DNA of 64,000 nt from an uncultured Bacillota bacterium (GCA_947426945.1 CANEFX010000003.1:62001-126000); one strand, 5' to 3'. Positions 1 to 9,797 are shown, counted from the stretch's first letter. Numbers and translations are program-made. Notes: generated by a model not told the origin, from the sequence alone.

Positions 1-1652
1 CCGTCGGCGGCCAGCAGCCGCAGGCCGGGTTCCCGTCGGGCGGCCCCCTGGCAGATCAGCTGAAAACAGGCCGGGTGCTTCACCAGCCGGCCGAAAAGAG
101 TGCGGTCTGGAGTCTCGGGGCGGAGGATATACTCCGTCTCCCGCCATGTGACGGCCAGATATTCCCCCACCTGCCGGAAGATATCCTGGCAGACGGGCTG
201 ACCTGCGACAGCCTGCTCCATGAAGTATTCCAGGCAGTCCTTGCGCATGTCTGTGGGGGAGGTGGGAACCGTCAGAGATTCTCCCTCCCACCGAAACAGC
301 CCTCGGCTGAGGACGTCCTGCCAGAGCTCCGGCGCCTGCCCAGGCAGGCGGGCAGCCGCCAGCCGAAAGACAGCGGACTGTCCTCCGTACTTCTGCAGCG
401 CTCCAGGCAGGCCGGTGTTGGTGCTGCGCACGCTTCGCACGTCCTCCGGGGAAAAGGCTCGCCCGTCCCGGCTGCCCAAGTCGATTAAGAAGTTGTAGAC
501 CTCCAGGGGGATGTCCGGAATAGAGCCGTCAGGCCGGACCCAGCCGGTGCCCAGATCGGTGCCCAGAGAGTGGGCGAAGAAGCCCCGGGACAGGTCTGTC
601 CCTGCCGTCACCTGCTCCACAGCAGCGGTGAAGGCGGCCATGGGCCCATCGTTGATGCACAGCACAGGCCCGTCGGGGATGGTAAAGGCGGCCAGTGCCT
701 GATTCAGGGCGGTGATCTGGGCAAACTGAGCCTCATAGTCCAGGGCAGAATTGCCCCGCAGGCCTTGGGTCTTTGGGGTATCGCCCCCGACGATGCGGTT
801 TTGGACCACCACGTCGGGGAAGGACAGTCCGATTGCGTCAAAGCCACGCAGCCCGGCTCCGATGGCCAGCTCCATATCGGCGGCCCCCCGATTCATCTCC
901 TCCAGGGAAGCACGGCGTTCCAGAGCAGTCCGGTTGATTTCCTCCTCCCGGCCGGCGAGGTACAGGCTGCCTGCCGCCCGCAGCAGACGGGTCAGCAGCA
1001 GCAGGGGAGCGGTAAGGTCCTCCGCCCGGGTGCAGGCGGAGGGGAGCCAGTCAAACTCCTTGCATAAGGCCAGCCGGCCGTCAACGCTGACAGCCAGCTT
1101 TACGTCGGTGCCCCCCACGTCCATGCCAAGCAGCATCCGTCCGCCGGTCAGGGCCGGAAGTTCGGCAAAGATCGGCCGGCCAGTCGGCGCAGGGGGATTT
1201 TTCACCGCTGGCTCCTCCGTAATGTCATGAATACCGAAGGAAAAGAATCTCCCGCCTTGAAATAGGGCGGACAGAACGCGCTCATTTACATTAAGGCATT
1301 TGCCAAAGCCGGTTCGGGCGGACTTGGGCAGGGAAATTTGAAAGGTCTGATCGAGCTGTTCTGCCAGGGATCGGGCGGCACGATCCGCACGGTCCAGGTA
1401 GATGTCGACCCTTACACCGCCCAGGGCGGACAGGAGGTTATACACACAGGCGCAGACATACTCTGCGGTAAAGGCCTCCTCCGCTCTGGTTTCCGTCTCA
1501 GGCAGGAGGAGCGGAAAGCGCCGAACCGAGCCGTCATACAGGGTGATGTGGAGGTAAAACGGACGGGTTCCCCGAGCCTGAAAGGCGTCGCGAACGTCGG
1601 TGATGTACACGCTTCGGCCGCAGGCCGCGTTTTCCAGAAAGGCGTTCAGCAT
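1..1652 (-). CDS. ROK/glucokinase-like sugar kinase family protein (3' end truncated by window edge)
   Basis: Manual translation of the minus strand from ATG at 1652: MLNAFLENAACGRSVYITDVRDAFQARG...; open to the window edge; glycine-rich ATPase motif LLGMDVGGTDVKLAVSVDG and a later SLGTDLGTGWV motif typical of ROK/actin-like ATPase kinases. Absent from ORF track because it has no stop in the window. Confidence 0.7.
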   Translation of the reverse strand, partial: MLNAFLENAACGRSVYITDVRDAFQARGTRPFYLHITLYDGSVRRFPLLLPETETRAEEAFTAEYVCACVYNLLSALGGVRVDIYLDRADRAARSLAEQLDQTFQISLPKSARTGFGKCLNVNERVLSALFQGGRFFSFGIHDITEEPAVKNPPAPTGRPIFAELPALTGGRMLLGMDVGGTDVKLAVSVDGRLALCKEFDWLPSACTRAEDLTAPLLLLTRLLRAAGSLYLAGREEEINRTALERRASLEEMNRGAADMELAIGAGLRGFDAIGLSFPDVVVQNRIVGGDTPKTQGLRGNSALDYEAQFAQITALNQALAAFTIPDGPVLCINDGPMAAFTAAVEQVTAGTDLSRGFFAHSLGTDLGTGWVRPDGSIPDIPLEVYNFLIDLGSRDGRAFSPEDVRSVRSTNTGLPGALQKYGGQSAVFRLAAARLPGQAPELWQDVLSRGLFRWEGESLTVPTSPTDMRKDCLEYFMEQAVAGQPVCQDIFRQVGEYLAVTWRETEYILRPETPDRTLFGRLVKHPACFQLICQGAARREPGLRLLAAD

Positions 1653-1821
1653 GGCGGATATCTCCTTGTCTCTTTTTGGGGATTGTAACATGGGGGCGCG
1701 GCGCAGTCAATCCCTGGCGAGGCGAAGAAAGCGAGTCGGTCTCTTGCAGCCAGGGCCGCGCTGTGGTACAATGTAAATATCAGGGAAATTAGTCAAATCA
1801 AAGGGGAAGGAGAGGTTATGC

Positions 1822-2340
1822 ATGGAGGAGAAAGGAGCCGCGCCCGGGCGGGAGGTCAGACTGGAGCCCGAACTCATGGCGGAGGTGTGTCGGGCGCTGA
1901 ATTTCGACCCGGCCGAGTTTGCGAAACGCCACGCCGAGGAGTTTACCCACCAATACCTGCGTCTGGATGGGATGCTCAGTTATGTGGGGGAGGAGATTGT
2001 CGCCTACCTGGCCAAACGAGTGAATGAGTGCCTGTCCAAGGCGGAGTACGCTCTGCTGTCCTACATTGAGTATGCTGGACGGGGACCCAAAATGAAGGAT
2101 TCCGACGGTTTTAATCAGGCGGTTGCCCGCTACCTGGAGGTGCGGAGGAGGACAGGAAATTGCTGGCTCTATCTCTTTGAGCGGGAGGAAGCCAAGTCCG
2201 CCTGTCTGGAGGTATATCCCCAGATGTACGCTATCGCCCAGGCGATGTACGCCTTCGCCGGAGAGATAGGGGAGTTCAAAAAGGTAAACGGGACCGATGG
2301 TCCGGATGCCTGGCCCAGCCCTGAAAAGATCAAAATATAA
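1822..2340 (+). CDS. Conserved hypothetical protein, 172 aa
   Basis: ORF with upstream purine-rich RBS (ggggaaggagagg), followed by a strong terminator hairpin at 2344-2371. Confidence 0.6.
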   Translation: MEEKGAAPGREVRLEPELMAEVCRALNFDPAEFAKRHAEEFTHQYLRLDGMLSYVGEEIVAYLAKRVNECLSKAEYALLSYIEYAGRGPKMKDSDGFNQAVARYLEVRRRTGNCWLYLFEREEAKSACLEVYPQMYAIAQAMYAFAGEIGEFKKVNGTDGPDAWPSPEKIKI

Positions 2341-2343
2341 TGC

Positions 2344-2371
2344 CGACGGCGCGAAATGTTCCGCGCCGTCG
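2344..2371 (+). terminator. Rho-independent terminator
   Basis: cgacggcgcg-aaatgttc-cgcgccgtcg followed by tttt. Confidence 0.75.
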
Positions 2372-2491
2372 TTTTGTAAAAAAATGACGTATTTCCTGCA
2401 AAATCTTCTTGTAAAATGACGGATGCTGTGTTAGAATCACAGGGAGCGAATTTGGTCCGCGACAATGAAAGAGAGAGGAGAAAAACAAGCC

Positions 2492-2980
2492 ATGTCCAAT
2501 GGAATTTCCATGGAGCGGGTGGAGGAGATCATCGACGGCTACGGCTGTCAGGTGTACAACCTCATTGCCATTATGCAGGACATCCAGGCGGAGTACAAGT
2601 ATCTCAGCCCCGCAGTTTTGGAGCTTATTGCCCGAAAGCTGGGGGTGGGGGTGGCCAAGGTGTACAGTGTGGCAACCTTCTATGAAAACTTTTCCCTGGA
2701 GGCCAAGGGGAAGTATATCATTAAGGTGTGTGACGGCACCGCCTGCCATGTGCGCAAGTCCCAGCCCATTTATAACGCCATCCGGGAGTATCTGGAGCTG
2801 GAGGGCAAACAGAAGACCTCTGCCGACGGCCTCTTCACCCTGGAGACGGTGGCCTGCCTGGGAGCCTGCGGCCTGGCCCCAGTGGTCACGGTAAACGATC
2901 AGGTCCACTCCAAGATGAGCCCGGAGCTGGCCATCGACCTGCTGGAGAAACTGAGAAAGGAGGACGCCGCCAATGGCTGA
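2492..2980 (+). CDS. hydC: NADH-dependent [FeFe] hydrogenase subunit, NuoE-like (HydC)
   Basis: MSNGISMERVEEIIDGYGC...; NuoE-type 2Fe-2S Cys pattern (CDGTACHVRKS ... CLGACGLAP); first gene of hydCBA; overlaps next gene. Confidence 0.85.
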   Translation: MSNGISMERVEEIIDGYGCQVYNLIAIMQDIQAEYKYLSPAVLELIARKLGVGVAKVYSVATFYENFSLEAKGKYIIKVCDGTACHVRKSQPIYNAIREYLELEGKQKTSADGLFTLETVACLGACGLAPVVTVNDQVHSKMSPELAIDLLEKLRKEDAANG

Positions 2981-4871
2981 GATGAACCGTGAACGTCTGG
3001 AGGTCCGCCGGGTTAAGGCCAAGCGGGCTCTGTCCTATCAGAGGCGGCAGATCCTGCTGTGCGCCGGCACCGGCTGCATTGCCGGCGGCTCCCTGAAGCT
3101 GTACGACTACTTTAAGGAGGAGTGCACCCGCCGTGGGCTGGACGTCTACATTGGCCTGACCCAGGAGAACGAGACCGAGGACGTCACCGAGCCCAAGGGG
3201 GACGGGGTGTATCTGAAAAAGAGCGGCTGCCATGGATTTTGCGAGATGGGACCCCTGGTCCAGATTGAGCCCGAGGGCATCCTCTATACCCATGTCCAGC
3301 TGGAGGACTGCGACGAGATCATCGAAAAGACCATCCTCAAGGGCGAGGTGGTGGACCGCCTGCTCTATGAGCTGGACGGGACAAAATACCCCAAGCACAG
3401 CGACATCCCCTTCTATCACCGCCAGCACCGTATTGTGCTGGAGAACTGCGGTACCACCGACGCAGAGGATATTGACGAATACCTGGCCAAGGACGGCTAT
3501 GTGGCTTTTGAAAAGGCCCTGTTTGAAATGACTGACGAGGCCATCTGCAAGGAGATTCTGGACTCCGGCCTCCGGGGCCGGGGGGGCGGCGGTTTTCCTG
3601 CCGGCCGGAAATGGGACAGTGTGCGCAAGCAGCCCAACGGCAAGAAATATGTGGTTTGCAACGGCGACGAGGGCGATCCCGGCGCGTTCATGGACCGCTC
3701 CATCATGGAAGGCAATCCCCACTCCATTATTGAGGGTATGCTGATTGCCGCCCTGGCTGCCGGCAGCGATGAGGGCTATATCTACGTCCGGGCGGAATAC
3801 CCCCTGGCAGTGGCCCGGCTCAAGACCGCCATCGTCAAAGCGGAGGAGATGAGTCTGCTGGGGGATCACATCCTGGGCACCGGATTCTCCTTCCACCTCC
3901 ATGTCAACCGGGGTGCGGGAGCCTTTGTCTGCGGAGAGGGCAGTGCGCTCACCGCCTCCATCGAGGGCAACCGGGGCATGCCTCGGGTCAAGCCTCCCCG
4001 GACGGTGGAGCAGGGCCTGTGGGCCCGGCCTACCGTGCTCAACAATGTGGAGACCTTCTCCGCCGTCCCCCTGATCATTCGTAAGGGAGCCCCCTGGTTT
4101 AAGTCCATCGGCACTGAGAGCTCTCCGGGCACCAAGGCCTTCGCCCTCACCGGTAACGTGGTGAATACCGGCCTCATTGAGGTGCCCATGGGGGCCACCC
4201 TGCGAGAAATTATTTTCGATATCGGCGGCGGAATCAAGGACGGCAAGAAGTTCAAGGCCGTCCAGATCGGCGGTCCCTCCGGCGGCTGTCTTACCGAGGA
4301 GCATTTGGACATGCCCCTGGACTTCGACTCCCTGAAAAAGCTGGGGGCTATGATCGGGTCCGGCGGCCTGGTGGTCATGGACGAGGATACCTGCATGGTG
4401 GAGGTGGCCCGGTTCTTCATGAACTTCACCCAGAACGAGTCTTGCGGCAAGTGCGTCCCCTGCCGGGAGGGCACTCGTCGGATGCTGGAGATCCTCACCC
4501 GAATCGTCAACAACGAGGGCTCTCTGGAGGACCTGGACCTGCTGGAGGAGCTGTCTGCCACCATCAGCGAGACTGCCCTGTGCGGCCTGGGCCAAAGTGC
4601 CTGCAAGCCGGTGCAGAGCACCCTGAAGTACTTTAGGGACGAGTACCTGGCCCACGTGGTGGATAAGCACTGTCCCCACTGCAACGGCCGCAAAAAGGTG
4701 CTCCAGATCGATCCGGAGCTGTGCAAGGGCTGCGGCAAGTGCATGAAGCAGTGTCCCATGGAGGCTATCTCCGGCCAGATCCGGATGCCCCATGTTATCG
4801 ACACGGAGAAGTGTATCAAGTGCGGCGCATGCTGGGGCTGCTGTCCTTTCGGCGCCATTCGGGAGGAGTGA
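2973..4871 (+). CDS. hydB: NADH-dependent [FeFe] hydrogenase subunit, NuoF-like with C-terminal 2x[4Fe-4S] ferredoxin domain (HydB)
   Basis: NuoF motifs GRGGGGFPAGRKW, CNGDEGDPGAFMDR, ESCGKCVPCREGT, C-terminal CKGCGKCMKQCP / CIKCGACWGCCP. Confidence 0.9.
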   Translation: MAEMNRERLEVRRVKAKRALSYQRRQILLCAGTGCIAGGSLKLYDYFKEECTRRGLDVYIGLTQENETEDVTEPKGDGVYLKKSGCHGFCEMGPLVQIEPEGILYTHVQLEDCDEIIEKTILKGEVVDRLLYELDGTKYPKHSDIPFYHRQHRIVLENCGTTDAEDIDEYLAKDGYVAFEKALFEMTDEAICKEILDSGLRGRGGGGFPAGRKWDSVRKQPNGKKYVVCNGDEGDPGAFMDRSIMEGNPHSIIEGMLIAALAAGSDEGYIYVRAEYPLAVARLKTAIVKAEEMSLLGDHILGTGFSFHLHVNRGAGAFVCGEGSALTASIEGNRGMPRVKPPRTVEQGLWARPTVLNNVETFSAVPLIIRKGAPWFKSIGTESSPGTKAFALTGNVVNTGLIEVPMGATLREIIFDIGGGIKDGKKFKAVQIGGPSGGCLTEEHLDMPLDFDSLKKLGAMIGSGGLVVMDEDTCMVEVARFFMNFTQNESCGKCVPCREGTRRMLEILTRIVNNEGSLEDLDLLEELSATISETALCGLGQSACKPVQSTLKYFRDEYLAHVVDKHCPHCNGRKKVLQIDPELCKGCGKCMKQCPMEAISGQIRMPHVIDTEKCIKCGACWGCCPFGAIREE

Positions 4872-4876
4872 GCGGT

Positions 4877-6574
4877 ATGGCAAAGGGAATTATGTACATC
4901 GACGGCCAGCGGGTGCCCTTCGACGGGGAGCCCAATGTGCTGTCCGTCATTCGGAAAGCGGGCATTGAGATGCCCACCTTCTGCTACTACTCCGACCTGT
5001 CTGTCTACGGAGCCTGCCGGATGTGTGTGGTAGAGGACGAGCGGGGAAAGATCGAGACCTCCTGCTCCATGCAGCCCCGGGACGGGTTGAAAATCCGCAC
5101 CAACACCGCCCGGCTGCTGAAGCACCGGCGGATGATCCTGGAGCTGATGCTGGCCTCCCACAACTGCTCCTGTACCACCTGTGAGAAGAGCGGTGACTGC
5201 CACCTTCAGGAGCTGGCCATGCGCTTCGGCGTGCGGAAGGTCCGCTTCGGGGACAGCCGGGAGGAGTCGGAGCTGGACGACTCCAGCCCCGCCATCGTTC
5301 GGGACCCCAGCAAGTGCATTCTGTGCGGCGACTGTGTCCGGGTGTGCGGCGAGGGCATCGGCATGGGCATCATCGATTTTGTCAACCGGGGTTATAACAT
5401 GCGGGTATCCCCTGCCTTTGACAGGAAGCTGAGCGAGACCCACTGCATCAGCTGTGGCCAGTGCTCCGCTGTCTGTCCCACCGGTGCGATTACCGTTTAT
5501 AACGAGATTGGCCGGGCCTGGCGGGCCATCCACAACCCCAACAGACGGGTGGTGGTGCAGATCGCCCCTGCCGTCCGGGTGGCCATTGGCGAGGCTTTCG
5601 GTCTGCCTGCCGGGCAGAACGCCCTGGATCAGCTGGTCACTGCCCTGAAGCTGATGGGAGTGGACGAGGTGTACGACACCACTTTCGGCGCCGACTTCAC
5701 CACTATTGAGGAGGGTACTGAGTTTCTCCAGCGGCTGGAGAAGGGGGGACCTTTCCCCATGTTTACCTCCTGCTGTCCCGCCTGGGTGAAGTATCTGGAG
5801 AATGAGAATCCCAAATACCTCAAGCACATCTCCACCTGCAAATCCCCCATGGAGATGTTTGCCTCCATCCTCAAGGAGCGCTATGCCAAAAAGGACCAGG
5901 AGGACGGCCGCACCACCTTCCATATCGCCATCATGCCCTGTACGGCCAAGAAGATGGAGGCCGCCCGGCCTGAGTTTACCCATGACGGCAAGCGGGACGT
6001 GGACTTGGTGCTGACCACCCAGGAGGTGGTCAACATGATCAAGGAGTCGGGCATCCAGCTGCCCCAGATCGAGCTGGAGTCCCCTGAGCTGCCTTTCGGA
6101 CTGGGTTCAGGCGCAGGCGTCATCTACGGCACCACCGGCGGGGTGGCCGAGGCGGTGGTCCGGTTCTGCCTGCCGGACAAGTCCAAAAACGTGCTGCGGG
6201 AGCTGCGCTTCTCCCCCCTCCGAGGCAACAAGGCCATCCGGGTGGCCGTCATCCGGGTGGGAGACCGGGACGTTCATCTGGCCGTGGTCCACGGCCTGGC
6301 CAACGCCCAGAAGCTGCTGCGTGAGATTGAGGCGGGCAACGCCTACTTCGACCTGGTGGAGGTCATGACCTGTCAGGGCGGATGCGTGGGCGGCGCGGGC
6401 CAGCCCCACGGTATGAAGCAGGATAAGCAGGAGCGGGCCGAGGGCCTGTATAACCTGGACCGCATGGCCCCCTTCAAGCGGGCCGAGCGCAACCCGGTGG
6501 TGGGTACCTTCCTCCAGAGCATGGACGAGGAAAAGCGCCACAAGCTGCTCCATGTGGACTATGTAAAGGAATAA
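4877..6574 (+). CDS. hydA: [FeFe] hydrogenase catalytic subunit (HydA)
   Basis: Start MAKGIMYIDGQRVPF; H-cluster motifs TSCCPAWVKYLE, MPCTAKKMEA, CQGGCVGGAGQP; N-terminal 2Fe-2S plus ferredoxin motifs. Confidence 0.93.
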   Translation: MAKGIMYIDGQRVPFDGEPNVLSVIRKAGIEMPTFCYYSDLSVYGACRMCVVEDERGKIETSCSMQPRDGLKIRTNTARLLKHRRMILELMLASHNCSCTTCEKSGDCHLQELAMRFGVRKVRFGDSREESELDDSSPAIVRDPSKCILCGDCVRVCGEGIGMGIIDFVNRGYNMRVSPAFDRKLSETHCISCGQCSAVCPTGAITVYNEIGRAWRAIHNPNRRVVVQIAPAVRVAIGEAFGLPAGQNALDQLVTALKLMGVDEVYDTTFGADFTTIEEGTEFLQRLEKGGPFPMFTSCCPAWVKYLENENPKYLKHISTCKSPMEMFASILKERYAKKDQEDGRTTFHIAIMPCTAKKMEAARPEFTHDGKRDVDLVLTTQEVVNMIKESGIQLPQIELESPELPFGLGSGAGVIYGTTGGVAEAVVRFCLPDKSKNVLRELRFSPLRGNKAIRVAVIRVGDRDVHLAVVHGLANAQKLLREIEAGNAYFDLVEVMTCQGGCVGGAGQPHGMKQDKQERAEGLYNLDRMAPFKRAERNPVVGTFLQSMDEEKRHKLLHVDYVKE

Positions 6575-6575
6575 A

Positions 6576-6611
6576 GAAAAGCGCTCCGCTGACAGCAGCG
6601 GAGCGCTTTTC
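6576..6611. terminator. Bidirectional rho-independent terminator between hydA and the convergent aminotransferase
   Basis: gaaaagcgctccgctg-acag-cagcggagcgcttttc, 16-bp perfect stem with T/A tracts. Confidence 0.85.
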
Positions 6612-6614
6612 TGC

Positions 6615-7796
6615 TTATCGGTAGGAGTCGGCCAGGGCCTTGAACTTGGGAAGAGCCCGAAGGATGGCTTCGGGCTGGACGCAGTAGGAGATGCGCACAT
6701 GTCCCGGCGCACCGAAACCGCTGCCGGGGACGATGAGCAGGTCCAGCTTCTTGGCCCGTTCGCTGAAAGCCATGTCGTCGGGTTCCAGACTGCGGGGGAA
6801 GAGATAGAAAGCTCCGCCGGGTTCCACCACGTGGTAGCCCATCTCCCGCAGGGCGGAGACAAACAGCTTGGCGTTCTCCTCGTAGATTTTAATGTTGGAG
6901 GTCATGTCGCAGCACAGGGAGGTGACTTGCTGAAAGAGGCTGGGGGCGTTCACATAACCCAAGGAGCGGCCCGCCCCCGCCACGGCGGCGTACACGTCGT
7001 CTCCCTCTGCCGCCTCTTTGGGGACAAACACATAGCCGATTCGCTCGCCGGGGAGGGACAGGGACTTGGAGAAGGAGTAGCATACAATAGTATCCCGGTA
7101 GATATGGGGTACCCAGGGGACCTCGAAACCGGCGTAGACAATCTCCCGGTAGGGTTCGTCAGAGATAAGGTAGATGGGATGACCGAACTTTTTGCTCTTC
7201 TCGACGAGAATAGCGGCTAACTGCTCCAGGGTGGCCTTGGAATACACCACGCCGGAAGGATTGTTGGGGCTGTTGATTACCACGCCCTTGGTGTGTTCGC
7301 CGACCGCCTGCTCAAAGGCGTCGAAATCGATCTGGAAGCCCTCAATCTCCGGGGGAATGAGGACCATTTTTGCCCCGGCGCCCTCGATAAAGACCTTATA
7401 CTCCGGGAAGTAGGGGGCAAAGACTACGAATTCGTCTCCGGGACAGGTGAGGCCATTGAAAACGCAGCACAGGGATGCGGCGGCCCCTACGGTGAGATAG
7501 AGCCGGTCAGGGGTACAGCGGGCGTCAAAGCGGCGGTTTAGAGAGTCAGCAAAGCGCTCCCGGGCGTCGGCGGCGCCCTGGGCGCTGGTATAGGCGTGAA
7601 TCAGATCGGGCTGTTCATGAAGCAGGCGGGCGGCCGTCTCATTGACGGTGGTGGGGGTGGGGACGCTGGGATTGCCGATGGAGAAGTCAAAGACATTCTC
7701 CGCACCGACTTGGGCGGAGCGGAGCTTGCCGTACTCAAAGAGTTCCCGGATTACGGACCGGGCAGTGCCCAGTCCCTTCATACGTTCAGAAACCAT
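6615..7796 (-). CDS. Class I/II pyridoxal-phosphate-dependent aminotransferase
   Basis: 393 aa; NSPNNPSGVVYS, SDEPYREIVYAG, SFSKSLSLPGERIGY motifs. Confidence 0.9.
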   Translation of the reverse strand: MVSERMKGLGTARSVIRELFEYGKLRSAQVGAENVFDFSIGNPSVPTPTTVNETAARLLHEQPDLIHAYTSAQGAADARERFADSLNRRFDARCTPDRLYLTVGAAASLCCVFNGLTCPGDEFVVFAPYFPEYKVFIEGAGAKMVLIPPEIEGFQIDFDAFEQAVGEHTKGVVINSPNNPSGVVYSKATLEQLAAILVEKSKKFGHPIYLISDEPYREIVYAGFEVPWVPHIYRDTIVCYSFSKSLSLPGERIGYVFVPKEAAEGDDVYAAVAGAGRSLGYVNAPSLFQQVTSLCCDMTSNIKIYEENAKLFVSALREMGYHVVEPGGAFYLFPRSLEPDDMAFSERAKKLDLLIVPGSGFGAPGHVRISYCVQPEAILRALPKFKALADSYR

Positions 7797-7966
7797 GAAA
7801 ATACCTCCTGAATCAAATTTGCCTTATTATAGCACAGTAATTTACCGGAGTAAAGCAGGAGATCAGAGGGAGGGGAGAAAAGTAGAAAATTGCTAATAAC
7901 TGCCAATTGTCGGGAAGTTGACGAAGAAAACTTTAACAAAGATAACAAATTTGGAAATTTCTGACC

Positions 7967-7995
7967 TTTACAAGAGAAACGCTTGGCGCTATAAT
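7967..7995 (+). promoter_or_regulatory. Putative sigma-A promoter for the EI-like gene
   Basis: TTTACA - 17 bp - TATAAT immediately upstream of the 8039 ORF. Confidence 0.6.
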
Positions 7996-8038
7996 TTGCC
8001 TAATTAGAGACAGTATCTCCGGAAAGGGGGGCGGTGTC

Positions 8039-8797
8039 GTGCAGATCCTGATGGGAAAGGCGATTATGGAGCAGATTGTGGCCGGACGGCTGTGCTTTTA
8101 CCGCCGTCCCGCTTGCCAGTTCCAGATGTATACTCAGGGGGATTGGAGGCAGGAGCTGAATCGTTTTCACCGTGCCCAGCAGCTGGCAATTCAGGAGCTG
8201 AATACTCTGTACCACCGGGCGCTGAACCAGGTCGGGGAGGGGGTGGCCTCCATCTTCCTCATCCACGGGATGCTCCTGGAGGACCACGACTATGTGGAGA
8301 CCGTCCGGAGCCTGATCAACGGCCAGGGGGTTACGGCGGAGTACGCCGTCCAGATGGCGGAGGTCAGCTTTTCCGCCGCCTTTGCGGCCATGGACAACCC
8401 CTATATGCGGGCTCGGGCAGTGGATATCCGGGATATTTCTCAGCGGGTGCTTCGGGCGCTGATGGGTGGACGGCAGACCCTGATGATGGATGAGCCTGCC
8501 ATACTGGTGGCCGACGAGTATCTGCCCAGCGAGGTAATGGATCTGGACCAGCGCCGCCTGCTGGGCCTTATCACCCGGAAGGGAAGCCTGGACAGCCACA
8601 CCGCCATGCTGGTGCGGGCCTACCATATCCCCGCCATTGTGGAGGTCAGTGTGACCCCCAAGTGCGAGGGGCGGCCGGCCCTGATGGACGGATATACCGG
8701 CAATGTGTACATCGATCCGGAGCAGGAGCAGCTGGAGCTGCTGCGGGAGCTCTATCAAGCCAACGGAAGGCCGAAGAGCCTCTCCGGCGTTCGCTGA
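8039..8797 (+). CDS. PTS Enzyme I N-terminal-domain-like protein (HPr-binding plus phosphohistidine domain only)
   Basis: 252 aa aligning by eye with the EI N-terminal half (IFLIHGMLLEDHDYVETVRSLI; RARAVDIRDISQRVLRALMG; SLDSHTAMLVRAYHIPAIV carrying the active-site His region), stops before the PEP-binding barrel. Confidence 0.75.
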   Translation: MQILMGKAIMEQIVAGRLCFYRRPACQFQMYTQGDWRQELNRFHRAQQLAIQELNTLYHRALNQVGEGVASIFLIHGMLLEDHDYVETVRSLINGQGVTAEYAVQMAEVSFSAAFAAMDNPYMRARAVDIRDISQRVLRALMGGRQTLMMDEPAILVADEYLPSEVMDLDQRRLLGLITRKGSLDSHTAMLVRAYHIPAIVEVSVTPKCEGRPALMDGYTGNVYIDPEQEQLELLRELYQANGRPKSLSGVR

Positions 8798-8846
8798 AGT
8801 GTTTGGGCGCTCCTCCTGCCAGGGAGGGGCGCCCGATTTAATTTGA

Positions 8847-9797
8847 TTATGGCTGCTGTAATTTGGCCGCCGCCTGCTTCAGCTGCGCGGCAGAGCGTTC
8901 CAGGGCCTGCCGCTCCTCCGGACCCAGGGGAATCTGTAAAACTTTTTCCAGGCCGTTTTTTCCGACGATGGAGGGGATACTCAGCGCCACGTCCTCTAGA
9001 CCGTACTCCCCTTTCAGCACGGCGGAGACCGGGAGTACAGCGTGTTCGTCCTTAACGATACACTCCGCGATGCGGCCCACCGCCATGGCGATCCCGTAAT
9101 AGGTGGCTCCCTTTCGGCAGATGATTTCCTGGGCGCTGTCCCGGATTTCCCGGTAAATCCAATCCCGCTTGGCGGCGTGGAGCTCTTTTCCCCGCAGACG
9201 GCCGAAGTCATCCAGGGCCAGGCCGGACACATTGGCTCCGCTCCATACGGGCAGCTCACTGTCGCCGTGCTCGCCGATGATGAAGGCGTGGACGTTGCGG
9301 CTGTCTACCCTCAGTTCTTCCCCCAGCAGCTGCTTTAGCCGGCCGGTATCCAGAACGGTTCCCGAGCCGATGACCCGTTCTCTGGGAAGGCCGGACAGCT
9401 TCCAGGCTGTGTGGGTCAGCACGTCTACTGGGTTGGACACGATCAGCAGAATGCCCTCAAAGGGGCGGCCCCCAATCTCCCCCAGGATATTCTTCAGGAT
9501 CGCGGCATTTTTTTCAATCAGGTCCAACCGTGTCTCCCCTGGTTTCTGATTTGCGCCGGCGGTGATGACCACCAAAGCGCAGTCAGATAAATCGTTGTAG
9601 CTTCCTGCGGTGATTTGCATAGAGGCCCCGTAGGGCAGGCCGTCGCTGAGGTCCATGGCCTCCCCCTCCGCCTTTGCCCGGTTGGCGTCCAGCAGGACCA
9701 GCTGAGAGAACAGTCCCTGTTGTAAAAATCGAAACGCGATGGAAGCGCCTACAAAGCCGCAGCCGATAATAGCTGCTTTTCGGGGATTGACCGCCAA
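8847..9797 (-). CDS. L-lactate dehydrogenase (LDH/MDH superfamily)
   Basis: N-terminal Rossmann motif GCGFVGASIAF; VSNPVDVLTH; active-site IIGEHGDSELPVWS. Confidence 0.88.
   Translation of the reverse strand: MAVNPRKAAIIGCGFVGASIAFRFLQQGLFSQLVLLDANRAKAEGEAMDLSDGLPYGASMQITAGSYNDLSDCALVVITAGANQKPGETRLDLIEKNAAILKNILGEIGGRPFEGILLIVSNPVDVLTHTAWKLSGLPRERVIGSGTVLDTGRLKQLLGEELRVDSRNVHAFIIGEHGDSELPVWSGANVSGLALDDFGRLRGKELHAAKRDWIYREIRDSAQEIICRKGATYYGIAMAVGRIAECIVKDEHAVLPVSAVLKGEYGLEDVALSIPSIVGKNGLEKVLQIPLGPEERQALERSAAQLKQAAAKLQQP

Noticed and set aside
75-1688. Plus-strand ORFs in the first 1.7 kb
   Set aside because: Overlap a continuous minus-strand ROK-like reading frame; translations have no domain signature.
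2886-5983. Large minus-strand ORFs (665 and 705 aa) opposite hydB/hydA
   Set aside because: Shadow ORFs of well-supported hydrogenase genes.
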